NCBI RefSeq assembly: GCF_036488675.1
Contig: NZ_CP133148.1
Location: 3,676,001 to 3,740,000 of the forward strand
From: Sinorhizobium chiapasense
Lineage (GTDB): Bacteria; Pseudomonadota; Alphaproteobacteria; Rhizobiales; Rhizobiaceae
Reading direction: 5' to 3'
DNA: 64,000 nt
The notes beneath the pieces were generated by a model. The model made no database searches and was not told the origin of the DNA. It saw only the letters and a list, made by a program, of their open reading frames with translations. The translations under genes and the position numbers were made by a program. Numbering within the stretch: position 1 is the first letter of the stretch; each line of letters begins with the position of its first letter. This document shows, piece after piece, positions 26,553-35,262 of this stretch.

Positions 26553-27980
26553 ATGTCATCGTTCAAACTTTCCACCTCTCTCGGACGCGTGGGTGCAACC
26601 GCTGCCGCCCTCTTTGCGCCGGTCATCGCCTTCGCCCAGGAGGCGGCTCCTGCCGCCGTCGAGGCCGCTGCGGCAACCCCTGTTCCGGACAAGGGCGACA
26701 CCACCTGGATGCTGCTGTCGACCATTCTCGTGCTGCTGATGACCGTTCCGGGCCTGGCGCTCTTCTACGGCGGTCTCGTGCGCGCCAAGAACATGCTCTC
26801 GGTCCTGATGCAGGTTCTGATGATCACCGCCGTCGTCATGATCATCTGGGTGACCTACGGCTATTCGCTGGCCTTCACCGATGGCGGCTCGCTCAACTCC
26901 TACGTCGGCGGCTTCTCGAAGATGTTCCTTGCCGGCGTCGACACGACGACGCTCGCGGAAAGCTTCTCGAAGGGCGTGTTCATTCCTGAATACGTCTTCG
27001 TGGTGTTCCAGATGACCTTCGCCTGCATCACGCCGGCGCTGATCGTCGGCGCTTTCGCCGAGCGCATCCGCTTCTCGGCCGTCGTCCTGTTTGTTGTCCT
27101 CTGGGTCACCTTCGTCTACTTCCCGATCGCCCACATGGTCTGGTTCTGGGGCGGTCCGAGCGCCTATACGGCCCCGACCGGCCTGATCTTCTCCTTCGGC
27201 GCCATCGATTTTGCCGGCGGCACCGTCGTCCACATCAATGCCGGTATTGCGGGTCTCGTCGGCGCGATCCTGCTCGGCAAGCGCACGGGCTACAAGAAGG
27301 AGATCATGGCTCCGCATTCGATGACGCTCACCATGGTCGGCGCCTCGCTGCTTTGGGTCGGCTGGTTCGGCTTCAATGCCGGCTCCAACCTGGAAGCCAA
27401 CGCCTATGCGGCGCTCGCCATGATCAACACCTTCCTCGCAACAGCCGCCGCAATCATCTCCTGGGCCGTGGTTGAAACGCTCGTTCGCGGCAAGGCCTCC
27501 ATGCTCGGCGGCGCATCGGGTGCCGTCGCCGGCCTCGTCGCCGTCACGCCGGCTGCCGGTTTCGCCGGCCCGATGGGCGCGATCGTGCTCGGCCTCGTCG
27601 TCTCTCCGGTCTGCTACTTCTTCGTCGACGTGGTGAAGAACAAGTTCAACTATGACGACAGCCTCGACGTGTTCGGCATCCACGGCGTCGGCGGCATCCT
27701 CGGCGCGATCGGAACCGGCATCCTCGTCAACCCGGCGCTCGGCGGCGCAGGCATCGTCGACTATTCGACCGCCGATTTCGCCGCTGGCTATGCCGGCACG
27801 GCAACGCAGGTCTGGGCGCAGCTCAAGGGCGTCCTCGTCACCGTCGTCTGGTCCGGTATCGGCTCGGCCATCCTCTACAAGGTGGTCGATGCGATTGTTG
27901 GCCTGCGCGTCTCGGTCGAAGCGGAGCGTGAGGGTCTCGACCTCTCCTCGCATGGCGAAGCCGCCTACCACGCGAGCTAA
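26553..27980 (+). CDS. amtB: Ammonium transporter AmtB
   Basis: A 475-residue inner-membrane ammonium channel. An N-terminal signal peptide (ending near AFAQEA) and a short Ala-rich linker precede 11 membrane helices. The pore twin histidines are in VVHINAGIAG and FGIHGVGG. The C-terminal tail (EAEREGLDLSSHGE) is the region that contacts GlnK. Co-transcribed with glnK from the sigma-54 promoter and followed by a strong terminator. Confidence 0.96.
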   Translation: MSSFKLSTSLGRVGATAAALFAPVIAFAQEAAPAAVEAAAATPVPDKGDTTWMLLSTILVLLMTVPGLALFYGGLVRAKNMLSVLMQVLMITAVVMIIWVTYGYSLAFTDGGSLNSYVGGFSKMFLAGVDTTTLAESFSKGVFIPEYVFVVFQMTFACITPALIVGAFAERIRFSAVVLFVVLWVTFVYFPIAHMVWFWGGPSAYTAPTGLIFSFGAIDFAGGTVVHINAGIAGLVGAILLGKRTGYKKEIMAPHSMTLTMVGASLLWVGWFGFNAGSNLEANAYAALAMINTFLATAAAIISWAVVETLVRGKASMLGGASGAVAGLVAVTPAAGFAGPMGAIVLGLVVSPVCYFFVDVVKNKFNYDDSLDVFGIHGVGGILGAIGTGILVNPALGGAGIVDYSTADFAAGYAGTATQVWAQLKGVLVTVVWSGIGSAILYKVVDAIVGLRVSVEAEREGLDLSSHGEAAYHAS

Positions 27981-28054
27981 TGAATTGCGGCGCCGGGAAA
28001 GCGGCGCCGCCGACAGTCCCGTCGCGGTCCGTCTGGTTATTGCGGACCGCCGCT

Positions 28055-28086
28055 GGCCCGGATCCTCAAAGATCCGGGCCTTTTTT
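28055..28086 (+). terminator. Rho-independent terminator of glnK-amtB
   Basis: Stem GGCCCGGATC / GATCCGGGCC with a 6-base loop, followed by TTTTTT. Confidence 0.92.
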
Positions 28087-28122
28087 GTCCGACAGCGCCG
28101 GCCGTGCTCGTTCCTTGAGCCT

Positions 28123-28171
28123 ACGCAATTGCGGACGGAAAACCGTTACACACTTTTCCTGGAATTGCTCA
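28123..28171 (-). repeat. Module-1 fragment of the two-hairpin element (inverted)
   Basis: GCAATTGCGGACGGAAAACCG followed by TTACACACTTTTCCTGGAATTGC is the reverse complement of module 1 of the element at 4833. The second hairpin and the flanking TA duplication are absent. With the terminator and the CtrA-like site it accounts for most of the 400-base gap before ftsK. Confidence 0.7.
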
Positions 28172-28194
28172 ATTTTGGCGGCACACGCTCATGG

Positions 28195-28209
28195 TTAATG
28201 TCGCATTAA
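28195..28209 (+). promoter_or_regulatory. Candidate CtrA-binding site upstream of ftsK
   Basis: TTAA-TGTCGCA-TTAA, followed by C, is an exact match to the full CtrA motif TTAA-N7-TTAAC. It lies 172 bases upstream of the ftsK start. CtrA controls cell-cycle genes in alphaproteobacteria; control of this gene is inferred. Confidence 0.55.
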
Positions 28210-28381
28210 CCCTACTCCGCGTAGGTTGATTCCATGGCACGCAATGTGCCCGAGGCATCCCGCTCGCACGCACAGCGTTCGAACTTGGGCGAGATGCTCC
28301 GGAATCAAGCTACTGGGACGTCCCCATGGTCTACCCATGAACGCGCGACGCTCCGAAGGATCGACACGGGCAACAGGCAAC

Positions 28382-31039
28382 ATGAGCAGAAGCAATCCCG
28401 CAACGCTTGACAGCCGTTCCAACCGGTTCGTGCTGGCCACCTTCGTTTGGCGCCAGATCACGTCGCTGGCAGGTTTTGCCCTGTTCGGCGCTTTGGCGCT
28501 TGCCGTCGCCGCGCTGTCGACTTGGAACGTGTCCGATCCGAGCTTCTCCTACGCAACCTCGAACGAGCCGACCAACGTGCTCGGCTATGCCGGTGCGGCC
28601 TTCGCCGACATCTTCATGCAGTTCTTCGGGCTGGCGAGCGTCGTCGCATTGCTTCCCGCGGTCGCCTGGGCACTTGTCCTCATCGGCGGCAAGCCGTTCG
28701 ACAAGGTCTTCAAACGTCTCGGCCTCTGGTTCGTCGGCTCCGCACTCGCGGGCGCGGCGCTGAGCTGCGTTCCGGCGCCGATTACCTGGCCGCTTCCGAA
28801 CGGTCTCGGCGGTGTTTTCGGCGACATGATCCTGCGCTTCCCCGCCCTTTTCACCGGTGCCTTCCCGACCGGCACCTTCGCGACCGTTCTCGCCTGCCTT
28901 TTCGCCGTCCCGGCTGCCTGGTGCCTGATCTACAGCGCCGGCCTCATCGGCGTCAGCGAGGAGCAGGAAGAAGAGCTGGCCGAGGAAGTCGTGCCGAGCA
29001 AGGCCCGCACCATCGGCGAGGAGCTCGAGGACGAGGATGCGGGAGGGCCCTTCACGCTGTTCATGGGCTCGCTCGCCCATATGCGCTTCACGCTGGAGGC
29101 CCGTGTGCGCCGCGCCTTCGGCATGAGCGGCACGCGAAACGCCAAACGCCAGTACGACGAACCCTACGATTTCAACAATGATGAGTTCGGCACGCTGAAC
29201 GAACCCGTGCGGCCGAAGCCGCTGGCCGACCGTGTCGAGCCTTCCCTCGACCGCGCCGAACGCCGCGTCGTCGCGCCGCCGCCGATCATGGCCGACGGCG
29301 ACGACGATCCGCCCTTCGATCTCGACGAGCCGCGCCGCCCGGCGGGCATCCTGCCGGACGACGACGATGATATTGCCGGCGACTGGGCGCCAAGAGCTGC
29401 CCCACCAAGGCCGGGGCTCGCCACGCCCGGATCGCGCGTCGCGTCGCCGGCGCCGCGCCCCAAATCGGGCCAGCGCGTCGAACGCGAGGCGCAGCGCTCG
29501 TTTGTCGAAGATGACGGCGACTTCACCCTGCCGCCGATGCACTTCCTCGCCGAGCCGAAGAACATTGCCCGCGATCCCTCGCTCTCGTCCGATGCACTCG
29601 AACAGAACGCCCGCATGCTTGAAGGCGTGCTGGAGGACTTCGGCGTCAAGGGCGAGATCATCCATGTCCGCCCTGGCCCCGTGGTTACGCTTTACGAACT
29701 GGAGCCGGCGCCGGGCATAAAATCCTCCCGGGTCATCGGCCTTGCCGACGACATCGCCCGTTCGATGAGCGCGATCGCCGCCCGCGTCGCGGTCGTGCCG
29801 GGCCGTAACGCCATCGGTATCGAGCTGCCGAACCAGCGGCGCGAAACGGTCTATCTGCGCGAACTGATCGGCTCGCGCGACTTCGAGACGACCAAGACGA
29901 GGCTCGCCATGGCGCTCGGCAAGACGATCGGCGGCGAGCCAGTCATCGCCGATCTCGCCAAGATGCCGCATCTGCTTGTCGCCGGCACCACCGGTTCGGG
30001 CAAGTCGGTGGCGATCAACACGATGATCCTGTCGCTGCTGTATCGCCTCAGGCCCGATCAGTGCCGCCTCATCATGATCGACCCGAAGATGCTGGAACTC
30101 TCCGTCTATGACGGCATCCCGCATCTGCTCTCGCCGGTCGTCACCGACCCGAAGAAAGCCGTCGTCGCGCTGAAATGGACCGTCCGCGAGATGGAAGAGC
30201 GCTACAAGAAGATGTCGAAGATCGGTGTGCGCAACATCGACGGCTTCAACACCCGCGTCGAGCAGGCGCTCGCCAAAGGCGAAGCGATTACCCGTACGGT
30301 TCAGACCGGATTCGATCGCCAGACGGGCGAAGCGATGTACGAGACGGAGGAGTTCGACCTTACGCCGCTGCCCTATATCGTCGTGATCATCGACGAGATG
30401 GCGGACCTGATGATGGTCGCGGGCAAGGACATCGAGGGCGCCGTCCAGCGCCTCGCCCAGATGGCGCGCGCGGCCGGCATCCACGTCATCATGGCGACCC
30501 AGCGTCCGTCGGTCGACGTCATCACCGGCACGATCAAGGCCAACTTCCCGACGCGTATCTCCTTCCAGGTCACCTCGAAGATCGACAGCCGTACGATCCT
30601 CGGCGAGCAGGGCGCCGAACAACTGCTCGGCATGGGCGACATGCTCTACATGGCTGGCGGCGGGCGCATCCAGCGCGTGCACGGCCCCTTCGTTTCCGAC
30701 ACGGAAGTGGAGGAGGTGGTCGCTTACCTGAAGACCCAGGGCGTGCCGCAATATCTCGATGCGATCACCGAGGACGATGGCGAGGACGAGGACGGCGGCG
30801 GACCGGCCGGCACCTCCAACCTCGCCGATTCCGACGATCCCTATGACCAGGCGGTGGCGATCGTGCTGCGCGACGGCAAGGCCTCGACTTCCTATGTGCA
30901 GCGACGCCTCGGTATCGGCTATAATCGTGCCGCCTCGCTGATCGAACGGATGGAGCAGGAAGGCATCATCGGACCGGCGAACCATGCCGGCAAGCGCGAG
31001 ATCCTGGTGCCGACCGAGGCGGAAATCACCGGCCGGTAA
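28382..31039 (+). CDS. ftsK: DNA translocase FtsK
   Basis: An 885-residue septal DNA pump that clears and aligns chromosome termini during division. The N-terminal 200 residues hold about four membrane helices. An acidic, Pro-rich linker (to about residue 380) follows, then the RecA-like motor with Walker A GTTGSGKS and Walker [14 protein letters not shown]. The C-terminal gamma winged helix ([18 protein letters not shown] to the end) reads polar DNA motifs. I chose the ATG at 28382 ([10 protein letters not shown]); an ATG 15 codons upstream (28337) is also in frame. Confidence 0.94.
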   Translation: MSRSNPATLDSRSNRFVLATFVWRQITSLAGFALFGALALAVAALSTWNVSDPSFSYATSNEPTNVLGYAGAAFADIFMQFFGLASVVALLPAVAWALVLIGGKPFDKVFKRLGLWFVGSALAGAALSCVPAPITWPLPNGLGGVFGDMILRFPALFTGAFPTGTFATVLACLFAVPAAWCLIYSAGLIGVSEEQEEELAEEVVPSKARTIGEELEDEDAGGPFTLFMGSLAHMRFTLEARVRRAFGMSGTRNAKRQYDEPYDFNNDEFGTLNEPVRPKPLADRVEPSLDRAERRVVAPPPIMADGDDDPPFDLDEPRRPAGILPDDDDDIAGDWAPRAAPPRPGLATPGSRVASPAPRPKSGQRVEREAQRSFVEDDGDFTLPPMHFLAEPKNIARDPSLSSDALEQNARMLEGVLEDFGVKGEIIHVRPGPVVTLYELEPAPGIKSSRVIGLADDIARSMSAIAARVAVVPGRNAIGIELPNQRRETVYLRELIGSRDFETTKTRLAMALGKTIGGEPVIADLAKMPHLLVAGTTGSGKSVAINTMILSLLYRLRPDQCRLIMIDPKMLELSVYDGIPHLLSPVVTDPKKAVVALKWTVREMEERYKKMSKIGVRNIDGFNTRVEQALAKGEAITRTVQTGFDRQTGEAMYETEEFDLTPLPYIVVIIDEMADLMMVAGKDIEGAVQRLAQMARAAGIHVIMATQRPSVDVITGTIKANFPTRISFQVTSKIDSRTILGEQGAEQLLGMGDMLYMAGGGRIQRVHGPFVSDTEVEEVVAYLKTQGVPQYLDAITEDDGEDEDGGGPAGTSNLADSDDPYDQAVAIVLRDGKASTSYVQRRLGIGYNRAASLIERMEQEGIIGPANHAGKREILVPTEAEITGR

Positions 31040-31174
31040 TCCGGCCCTCATCGCCGGCCGCCATGACGCGCGGCCGGTAACGGTCATTTGAAACGACGCC
31101 GCTTGCGGCATCGGGCTGCGCCTTGAAGGCGCCCCACTTGCTCTTCAAATGATCCTGAAATGAAGGAGACTGCG

Positions 31175-31837
31175 ATGACAGAGACAAAAACCGGCCAAGG
31201 CAGCAATAGGGCAATCTCGCGGCGCGTTTTCGTTTGCGGCCTGGCGGCTCTCGCGGGCATGGCCGGAACGACGCTCGATGCGCGGCACGCCTCCGCACAG
31301 GCCTCTGGCGTCGCCCAGAGGATCGCCGATCACTTTTCGTCGGTGAAGACGATGGCGGGCGAGTTCGTGCAATTCGGACCGCGCGGCGAACAGACGGGCG
31401 GCAAGTTCTACATCCGCCGCCCCGGGCGCATCCGCTTCAATTACGAAGCCCCCTCGCCGATGCGGGTGATCGCCGACGGCAAGTCGGTCGTCATCGGCAA
31501 CATGAAGCTGAAGACCTGGGACATCTATCCGCTCTCGAAGACGCCGCTCAATCTGCTGCTGAGCGAGAGGATCGACCTGACCGGCAGGATGGTGCGCGCC
31601 GTCCGGGAAGAGTCCGACCTCATCACCATCGTGCTTGGAGATCGCTCGATCTTCGGCGATTCGACCATCACGATGATGTTCGACCCGAAGACCTACGACC
31701 TCAGACAATGGACGATCACCGATCCCCAGAAGAAGGATACTTCGGTGATGATCTTCAACGTTCGCACCGGAATGCAGCTGGACGACAAGGTTTTCCGCAT
31801 CCCCTACGACGAAGTGCGCAACAAGCGAGGCGGCTGA
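31175..31837 (+). CDS. lolA: Outer-membrane lipoprotein carrier protein LolA family
   Basis: A 220-residue periplasmic protein. The N-terminus has a twin-arginine-like signal (ISRRVFVCGLAALAG), unusual since many LolA proteins use Sec. The mature part shows LolA features: MAGEFVQFGPRGEQTGGKFYIRRPGRIRFNYEAPSP in pieces, then LNLLL and TMMFDPKTYDLRQW. It would ferry lipoproteins from LolCDE to the outer membrane. The start at 31175 has AGGAG seven bases upstream. It follows ftsK after 135 bases on the same strand, a common alphaproteobacterial order. Confidence 0.9.
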   Translation: MTETKTGQGSNRAISRRVFVCGLAALAGMAGTTLDARHASAQASGVAQRIADHFSSVKTMAGEFVQFGPRGEQTGGKFYIRRPGRIRFNYEAPSPMRVIADGKSVVIGNMKLKTWDIYPLSKTPLNLLLSERIDLTGRMVRAVREESDLITIVLGDRSIFGDSTITMMFDPKTYDLRQWTITDPQKKDTSVMIFNVRTGMQLDDKVFRIPYDEVRNKRGG

Positions 31838-31849
31838 AGCGCGACGCTA

Positions 31850-32050
31850 CAGCGCCGTGCGTCCAATCGGACGCGCTAAGGTCGCTGTAGCACTTTGAAT
31901 TGCTGCATGATTTTGTCCTTAAATCGATTCCGACTTAAGGAATCATGCGGTAAGCCGTCTCCGGCAGACGAAGTCGATCCAAGCATAATCGCAGCAATTC
32001 AAGGCGCTTCCGCGACCTTTGTGCGTCTAAAAGGACGCACGGCGCAGTAG
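31850..32050. repeat. Two adjacent dispersed palindromic repeat copies
   Basis: The first copy reads CTACAGCGCCGTGCGTCC/GGACGCGCTAAGGTCGCTGTAG, then GCACTTTGAATTGCTGCA, then the CCTTAAATCG hairpin (31850-31952). A second partial copy in the opposite orientation (GCAATTCAAGGCGCTTCC, GCGTC/GACGC) runs 31989-32050. GCGCTAAGGTCGCTG at 31873 is the uninterrupted form of the target of the element at 35067. No gene is seen between lolA and xthA. Confidence 0.72.
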
Positions 32051-32168
32051 CGTCGCGGGCTTTTTCATGCCTTGTCGATTGTCGTCCAACCCCTTAAAAA
32101 ACGCGCACGCATTGCCGGGAGCACCCTGCTCGACCGCCGGCGCACTCATCCTTTCAAGGGAACGCGGA

Positions 32169-32975
32169 ATGACCCTTTCCATCGCCACATGGAACATCAA
32201 CTCCATTCGCCTGCGCATGCCGCTGGTCGAGCACTTTCTGAAGACATGGCAGCCGGACATCCTGTGCCTGCAGGAGACCAAATGCCCGAACGACCAGTTT
32301 CCGTCGTCGCCGCTCAAAAGCCTCGGCTACAAATACATCGAGATGCACGGCCAGAAGGGCTACCACGGCGTGGCGACCGTTTCGCGCCTGCCGCTGCATG
32401 AGCTTTCCGATCGCCGCGACTATTGCGGCGTCGGCGACGCACGTCATCTCTCCGTGGTCTTCGAGGCCGGCGGCAAGACGATACGCCTGCACAATTTCTA
32501 TGTGCCGGCCGGCGGCGACGAGCCGGACCGCACGATCAATCCGAAGTTCGGCCACAAGCTCGACTTTGTCGATGAAATGAAGCTCCTGCACGCCGAAGCC
32601 GAGGCCGGTGTCTCATCCATACTCGTCGGCGACCTCAACATCGCGCCGCTCGAGGACGACGTCTGGTCGCACAAGCAGCTTCTGAAGATCGTCAGTCACA
32701 CCCCGGTCGAAACCGAGGGGCTGATATCGGTGATGACGGGCGGCGCCTGGGTCGATCTGATGCGCCAGCACGTGCCCCCACCGGAAAAGCTCTACACCTG
32801 GTGGAGTTATCGCGCGAGGGATTGGGAGTTGGCTGACCGCGGCCGCCGGCTCGATCATATCTGGTCCTCCGCCGATCTCGCGCCGAGACTGAGCCGCATC
32901 GACATCCTGCGCGAGGCACGCGGCTGGGACCGCCCTTCCGACCACGTGCCGGTGATCGCGCATTTCGCCCTTTGA
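32169..32975 (+). CDS. xthA: Exodeoxyribonuclease III (AP endonuclease)
   Basis: A 268-residue EEP-family nuclease for base-excision repair. Motifs: ATWNINSIRLRMP (Asn), LCLQETKCP (catalytic Glu), HNFYVPAGGDEPDR, LVGDLNIAP (Asp/Asn), RRLDHIW and the C-terminal SDHVPV (Asp-His pair). All catalytic positions are present. The start at 32169 gives MTLSIATWN, the family start. Confidence 0.95.
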   Translation: MTLSIATWNINSIRLRMPLVEHFLKTWQPDILCLQETKCPNDQFPSSPLKSLGYKYIEMHGQKGYHGVATVSRLPLHELSDRRDYCGVGDARHLSVVFEAGGKTIRLHNFYVPAGGDEPDRTINPKFGHKLDFVDEMKLLHAEAEAGVSSILVGDLNIAPLEDDVWSHKQLLKIVSHTPVETEGLISVMTGGAWVDLMRQHVPPPEKLYTWWSYRARDWELADRGRRLDHIWSSADLAPRLSRIDILREARGWDRPSDHVPVIAHFAL

Positions 32976-33018
32976 GACGCTTTTGTAGTCACGCCGTAAG
33001 CGCGGCATGCGCGATGAT

Positions 33019-33127
33019 TGGCCCCTCACCCTAGCCCTCTCCCCGCAGGCGGGGAGAGGGGATGAAAGCGCCGCGAGTCCCTTCTCCCCGTCAAAACGGG
33101 GAGAAGGTGGCCGGCAGGCCGGATGAG
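33019..33127. repeat. Mosaic ABC-type palindromic repeat
   Basis: GCCCCTCACCCTAGCCCTCTCCCCGC...GCGGGGAGAGGGG, a linker, CCTTCTCCCCG...CGGGGAGAAGGTGGCCGGCAGGCCGGATGAGG. Located between the convergent xthA and the cyclic-nucleotide-binding gene. Confidence 0.75.
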
Positions 33128-33142
33128 GCGCAAATCGGCCCG

Positions 33143-33598
33143 CTACGCGAAGCGGCTGGCGAGCGCCTCGGCGCGCCGGATCATCGCCTGCAGATTCTCG
33201 CGGATGCGCGCTTCGACAAGCGCGGTCACCTCCGGATATTCTTCCAGCATCCGACGAAAAAGCGGGCGGTTGATACGGATGACTTCGCTGTCGTCGTCGG
33301 CGGTCGCCGTGAACTTGCGCTCGACCATCGAAATCAACGCCAGTTCGGAAAGAAGCGCGCCCCGTTCGACCGTGGCCACATGCTGTTGGCGGCCCTCGCC
33401 GTCCGTCTTCGAAAGCGTGAAACTGCCGGCGGCAACGGCAAAGGCACAGTCGGCCGGCGCCCCTTCGCGAAAGAGCTCCTGGCCCTTCAGCACGCGGCGA
33501 CGCTCGGCACCGAAGGCAATCAGCCTCAGCTTGTCCTCGCTGATATCGGCAAAGAGCGCCACATTGGACAAAAGCGCGATGTCGTCGTTGAGTGCCAA
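33143..33598 (-). CDS. Cyclic nucleotide-binding domain protein (no DNA-binding domain)
   Basis: A 151-residue stand-alone cNMP-binding (Crp-type) beta-barrel: LFADISEDKLRLIAFGAERR near the start, GQELFREGAPADCAFAVAAGSF, and GALLSELALISMVERKFTATA at the phosphate-binding position. There is no helix-turn-helix, so it is a sensor or adaptor rather than a regulator. It lies 55 bases downstream of the response regulator gene on the same strand. Brucella has the same pair beside otpR, where the second gene is annotated as a cAMP-dependent kinase regulatory subunit. Confidence 0.85.
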   Translation of the reverse strand: MALNDDIALLSNVALFADISEDKLRLIAFGAERRRVLKGQELFREGAPADCAFAVAAGSFTLSKTDGEGRQQHVATVERGALLSELALISMVERKFTATADDDSEVIRINRPLFRRMLEEYPEVTALVEARIRENLQAMIRRAEALASRFA

Positions 33599-33653
33599 GG
33601 CGGCAAGTCTCCTAGCTCACTTGAGGGAGCGGGCGCTTCTCCACGATCCCACG

Positions 33654-34337
33654 CTACGGAACGATCTTGTAGCCGCCGTTCTCTGTCACCAAAATCTCCG
33701 CATTGGAAGGGTCGCGCTCGATTTTCTGACGGAGCCGGTAGACATGCGTCTCCAGCGTGTGCGTGGTGACGCCCGAATTGTAGCCCCAGACCTCTTCGAG
33801 CAGGACATCGCGCGTGACCACTTTCTGATCGGCGCGATAGAGATAGCGGATGATCGCCGCTTCCTTCTCCGTCAGGCGGATCTTCTGGCCATTCTCCATC
33901 GTCAACAGCTTCTGGCTTGGCTTGAACGTATAGGGACCGACGCTGAAGGTGGCGTCCTCGCTCTGTTCGTGCTGACGAAGCTGGGCGCGGATGCGGGCGA
34001 GCAGCACGGCAAAGCGGAAGGGCTTAGTGACGTAGTCGTTGGCGCCCGCCTCAAGCCCGAGGATGGTGTCCGAATCGGTGTCGTGCCCGGTCAGCATGAC
34101 GATCGGCGCCTTGAAGCCGCCCTTGCGCAGGAGCTTGACGGCCTCGCGGCCATCCATATCGGGCAGGCCGACATCCATGATCAGCAGGTCGACCTGGTGC
34201 GCACGGGCCGCCTGGATCCCCTTGCCGGCGGTTGCCTCTTGCAGGAGATCGAACTCTTCATAGAGAGAAAGCTGCTCTACCAATGTTTCGCGCAGGTCAT
34301 TGTCGTCATCGACAAGGAGAATGGTGCGTGTCGCCAT
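33654..34337 (-). CDS. OmpR-family response regulator, CenR/OtpR-like
   Basis: A 227-residue two-domain regulator. The receiver has the acidic pair VDDD, phospho-acceptor Asp55 (LLIMDVGLPDMDG), Thr in MLTGHD and Lys in YVTKPF. The C-terminal winged helix (RLTEKEAAIIRYLY, HVYRLRQKIE) is of the OmpR type. No histidine kinase is adjacent. From memory, sequence and operon partner match CenR of Caulobacter/Sinorhizobium and OtpR of Brucella, which control envelope functions; the orthology should be treated as probable. Confidence 0.9.
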   Translation of the reverse strand: MATRTILLVDDDNDLRETLVEQLSLYEEFDLLQEATAGKGIQAARAHQVDLLIMDVGLPDMDGREAVKLLRKGGFKAPIVMLTGHDTDSDTILGLEAGANDYVTKPFRFAVLLARIRAQLRQHEQSEDATFSVGPYTFKPSQKLLTMENGQKIRLTEKEAAIIRYLYRADQKVVTRDVLLEEVWGYNSGVTTHTLETHVYRLRQKIERDPSNAEILVTENGGYKIVP

Positions 34338-34481
34338 AGGGACAATTCCTGTTTGCTTCCTGAATCAAAACTAGCTCAAATGCCGCACTTGGCAAGCCGG
34401 CCGCCGTTGAACGCCGTCATAAATGCAACCATGCCTATGGTCGCCACCAAGTCACGCACAAGGCAAAATTTTGTGAGAATA

Positions 34482-35030
34482 ATGCGCAAGAAAACGTCGG
34501 GAGTAAGATCGCCAAAATCAACGATCGTCGTCAGAATGGCGCCACGCGACCGCCGGCGCGCGCTTGTCAGCTTCGACGGCAGAACGGAACAGGCGGCGAT
34601 CGGCCGAAGCGGCGTGACGGCGATCAAGCGCGAGGGCGACGGCGCGACGCCGCGGGCATCGATGAAGCTCATCGGCGGTTACATGCGCCGCGACCGCATC
34701 TCGTTGCCGCCGACTCGCTTGCCGCTGCGTGCCACCCGCCGCGACATGCTGTGGTGCGACGATCCCGCGCACGCCTCCTATAACCGCCCCGCTAAAGCCC
34801 CGCTTGCGGTGAGCCACGAGACGATGATGCGCGACGACGGCCTCTATGACGTATGCCTGGTCATGGACTGGAACATTTTCTCAAGGCGGCGCAACGCCGG
34901 CTCCGCGATCTTTTTCCATCTGATCCACCCCGGCTACGAGCCGACACAGGGCTGCGTCGCGGTCAGTCTGCCGGCAATGAAACGGCTGATTCGGCATATG
35001 CGCCAGGGGACGATCGTGAAGGTGGTGTAG
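34482..35030 (+). CDS. Small L,D-transpeptidase (YkuD) family protein
   Basis: A 182-residue, basic protein whose C-terminal half carries the L,D-transpeptidase signature: SAIFFHLIHPGYEPTQGCVAVS, with His and the nucleophilic Cys. Such enzymes cross-link peptidoglycan or attach proteins to it. The N-terminus (MRKKTSGVRSPKSTIVVRM) is positively charged without a clear signal peptide, so export is uncertain. I chose the ATG at 34482; in-frame ATGs at 34431 and 34437 are alternatives. It is divergent from the response regulator, 144 bases apart. Confidence 0.82.
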   Translation: MRKKTSGVRSPKSTIVVRMAPRDRRRALVSFDGRTEQAAIGRSGVTAIKREGDGATPRASMKLIGGYMRRDRISLPPTRLPLRATRRDMLWCDDPAHASYNRPAKAPLAVSHETMMRDDGLYDVCLVMDWNIFSRRRNAGSAIFFHLIHPGYEPTQGCVAVSLPAMKRLIRHMRQGTIVKVV

Positions 35031-35038
35031 GAACGACA

Positions 35039-35250
35039 GCGCCGCCCCTTCCAATCGGACGCGCTAGCGCGGGATGAGGAAAAGTGTGCGCGGTTTTCCG
35101 CCCGCATCCCGCGCTAACTTCTTAGAATCGATCACGTTTATGATTTTAGGTCGTTCCGACCTAAAATCATCGTGATCTAAGGTCGCTGTAGCACTACGAA
35201 TTGCTGCATGATTTTGTCCTTAAATCGATTCCGATTTAAGGAAGCATGCA
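35039..35250. repeat. Dispersed palindromic repeat interrupted by a TA-flanked element
   Basis: The left part GACAGCGCC...CCAATCGGACGCGCTA and the right part AAGGTCGCTGTAGCAC...GAATTGCTGCATG plus the CCTTAAATCG hairpin are continuous in the copy at 31850. Here they are separated by the 111-bp element at 35067. The complex fills the gap between the L,D-transpeptidase and the SixA-like gene. Confidence 0.78.
35067..35177 (+). repeat. Two-hairpin TA-flanked palindromic element, copy c
   Basis: A 111-bp element bounded by TA (35065-35066 and 35178-35179). Module 1 is GCGCGGGATG...CATCCCGCGC; module 2 is GATCACG...CGTGATC with inner TTTTAGGTCG / CGACCTAAAA. Compared with copy b (17203), stem changes are compensatory: A to C opposite T to G in module 1, and G to A opposite C to T in module 2. 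Removal with one TA restores the sequence at 31873. Confidence 0.8.
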
Positions 35251-35262
35251 GAGACGGCCGCA

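Noticed and set aside
26556..27971. 471-codon frame antisense to amtB
   Set aside because: Asp/Arg/His-rich low-complexity translation typical of the complement of membrane-protein codons.
28331..31111. 926-codon frame antisense to ftsK
   Set aside because: No recognisable motif; it exactly mirrors the well-supported FtsK frame.
33123..34470. Long plus-strand extension upstream of the L,D-transpeptidase
   Set aside because: This part is antisense to the cNMP-binding and response-regulator genes; only the part after 34482 has family motifs.
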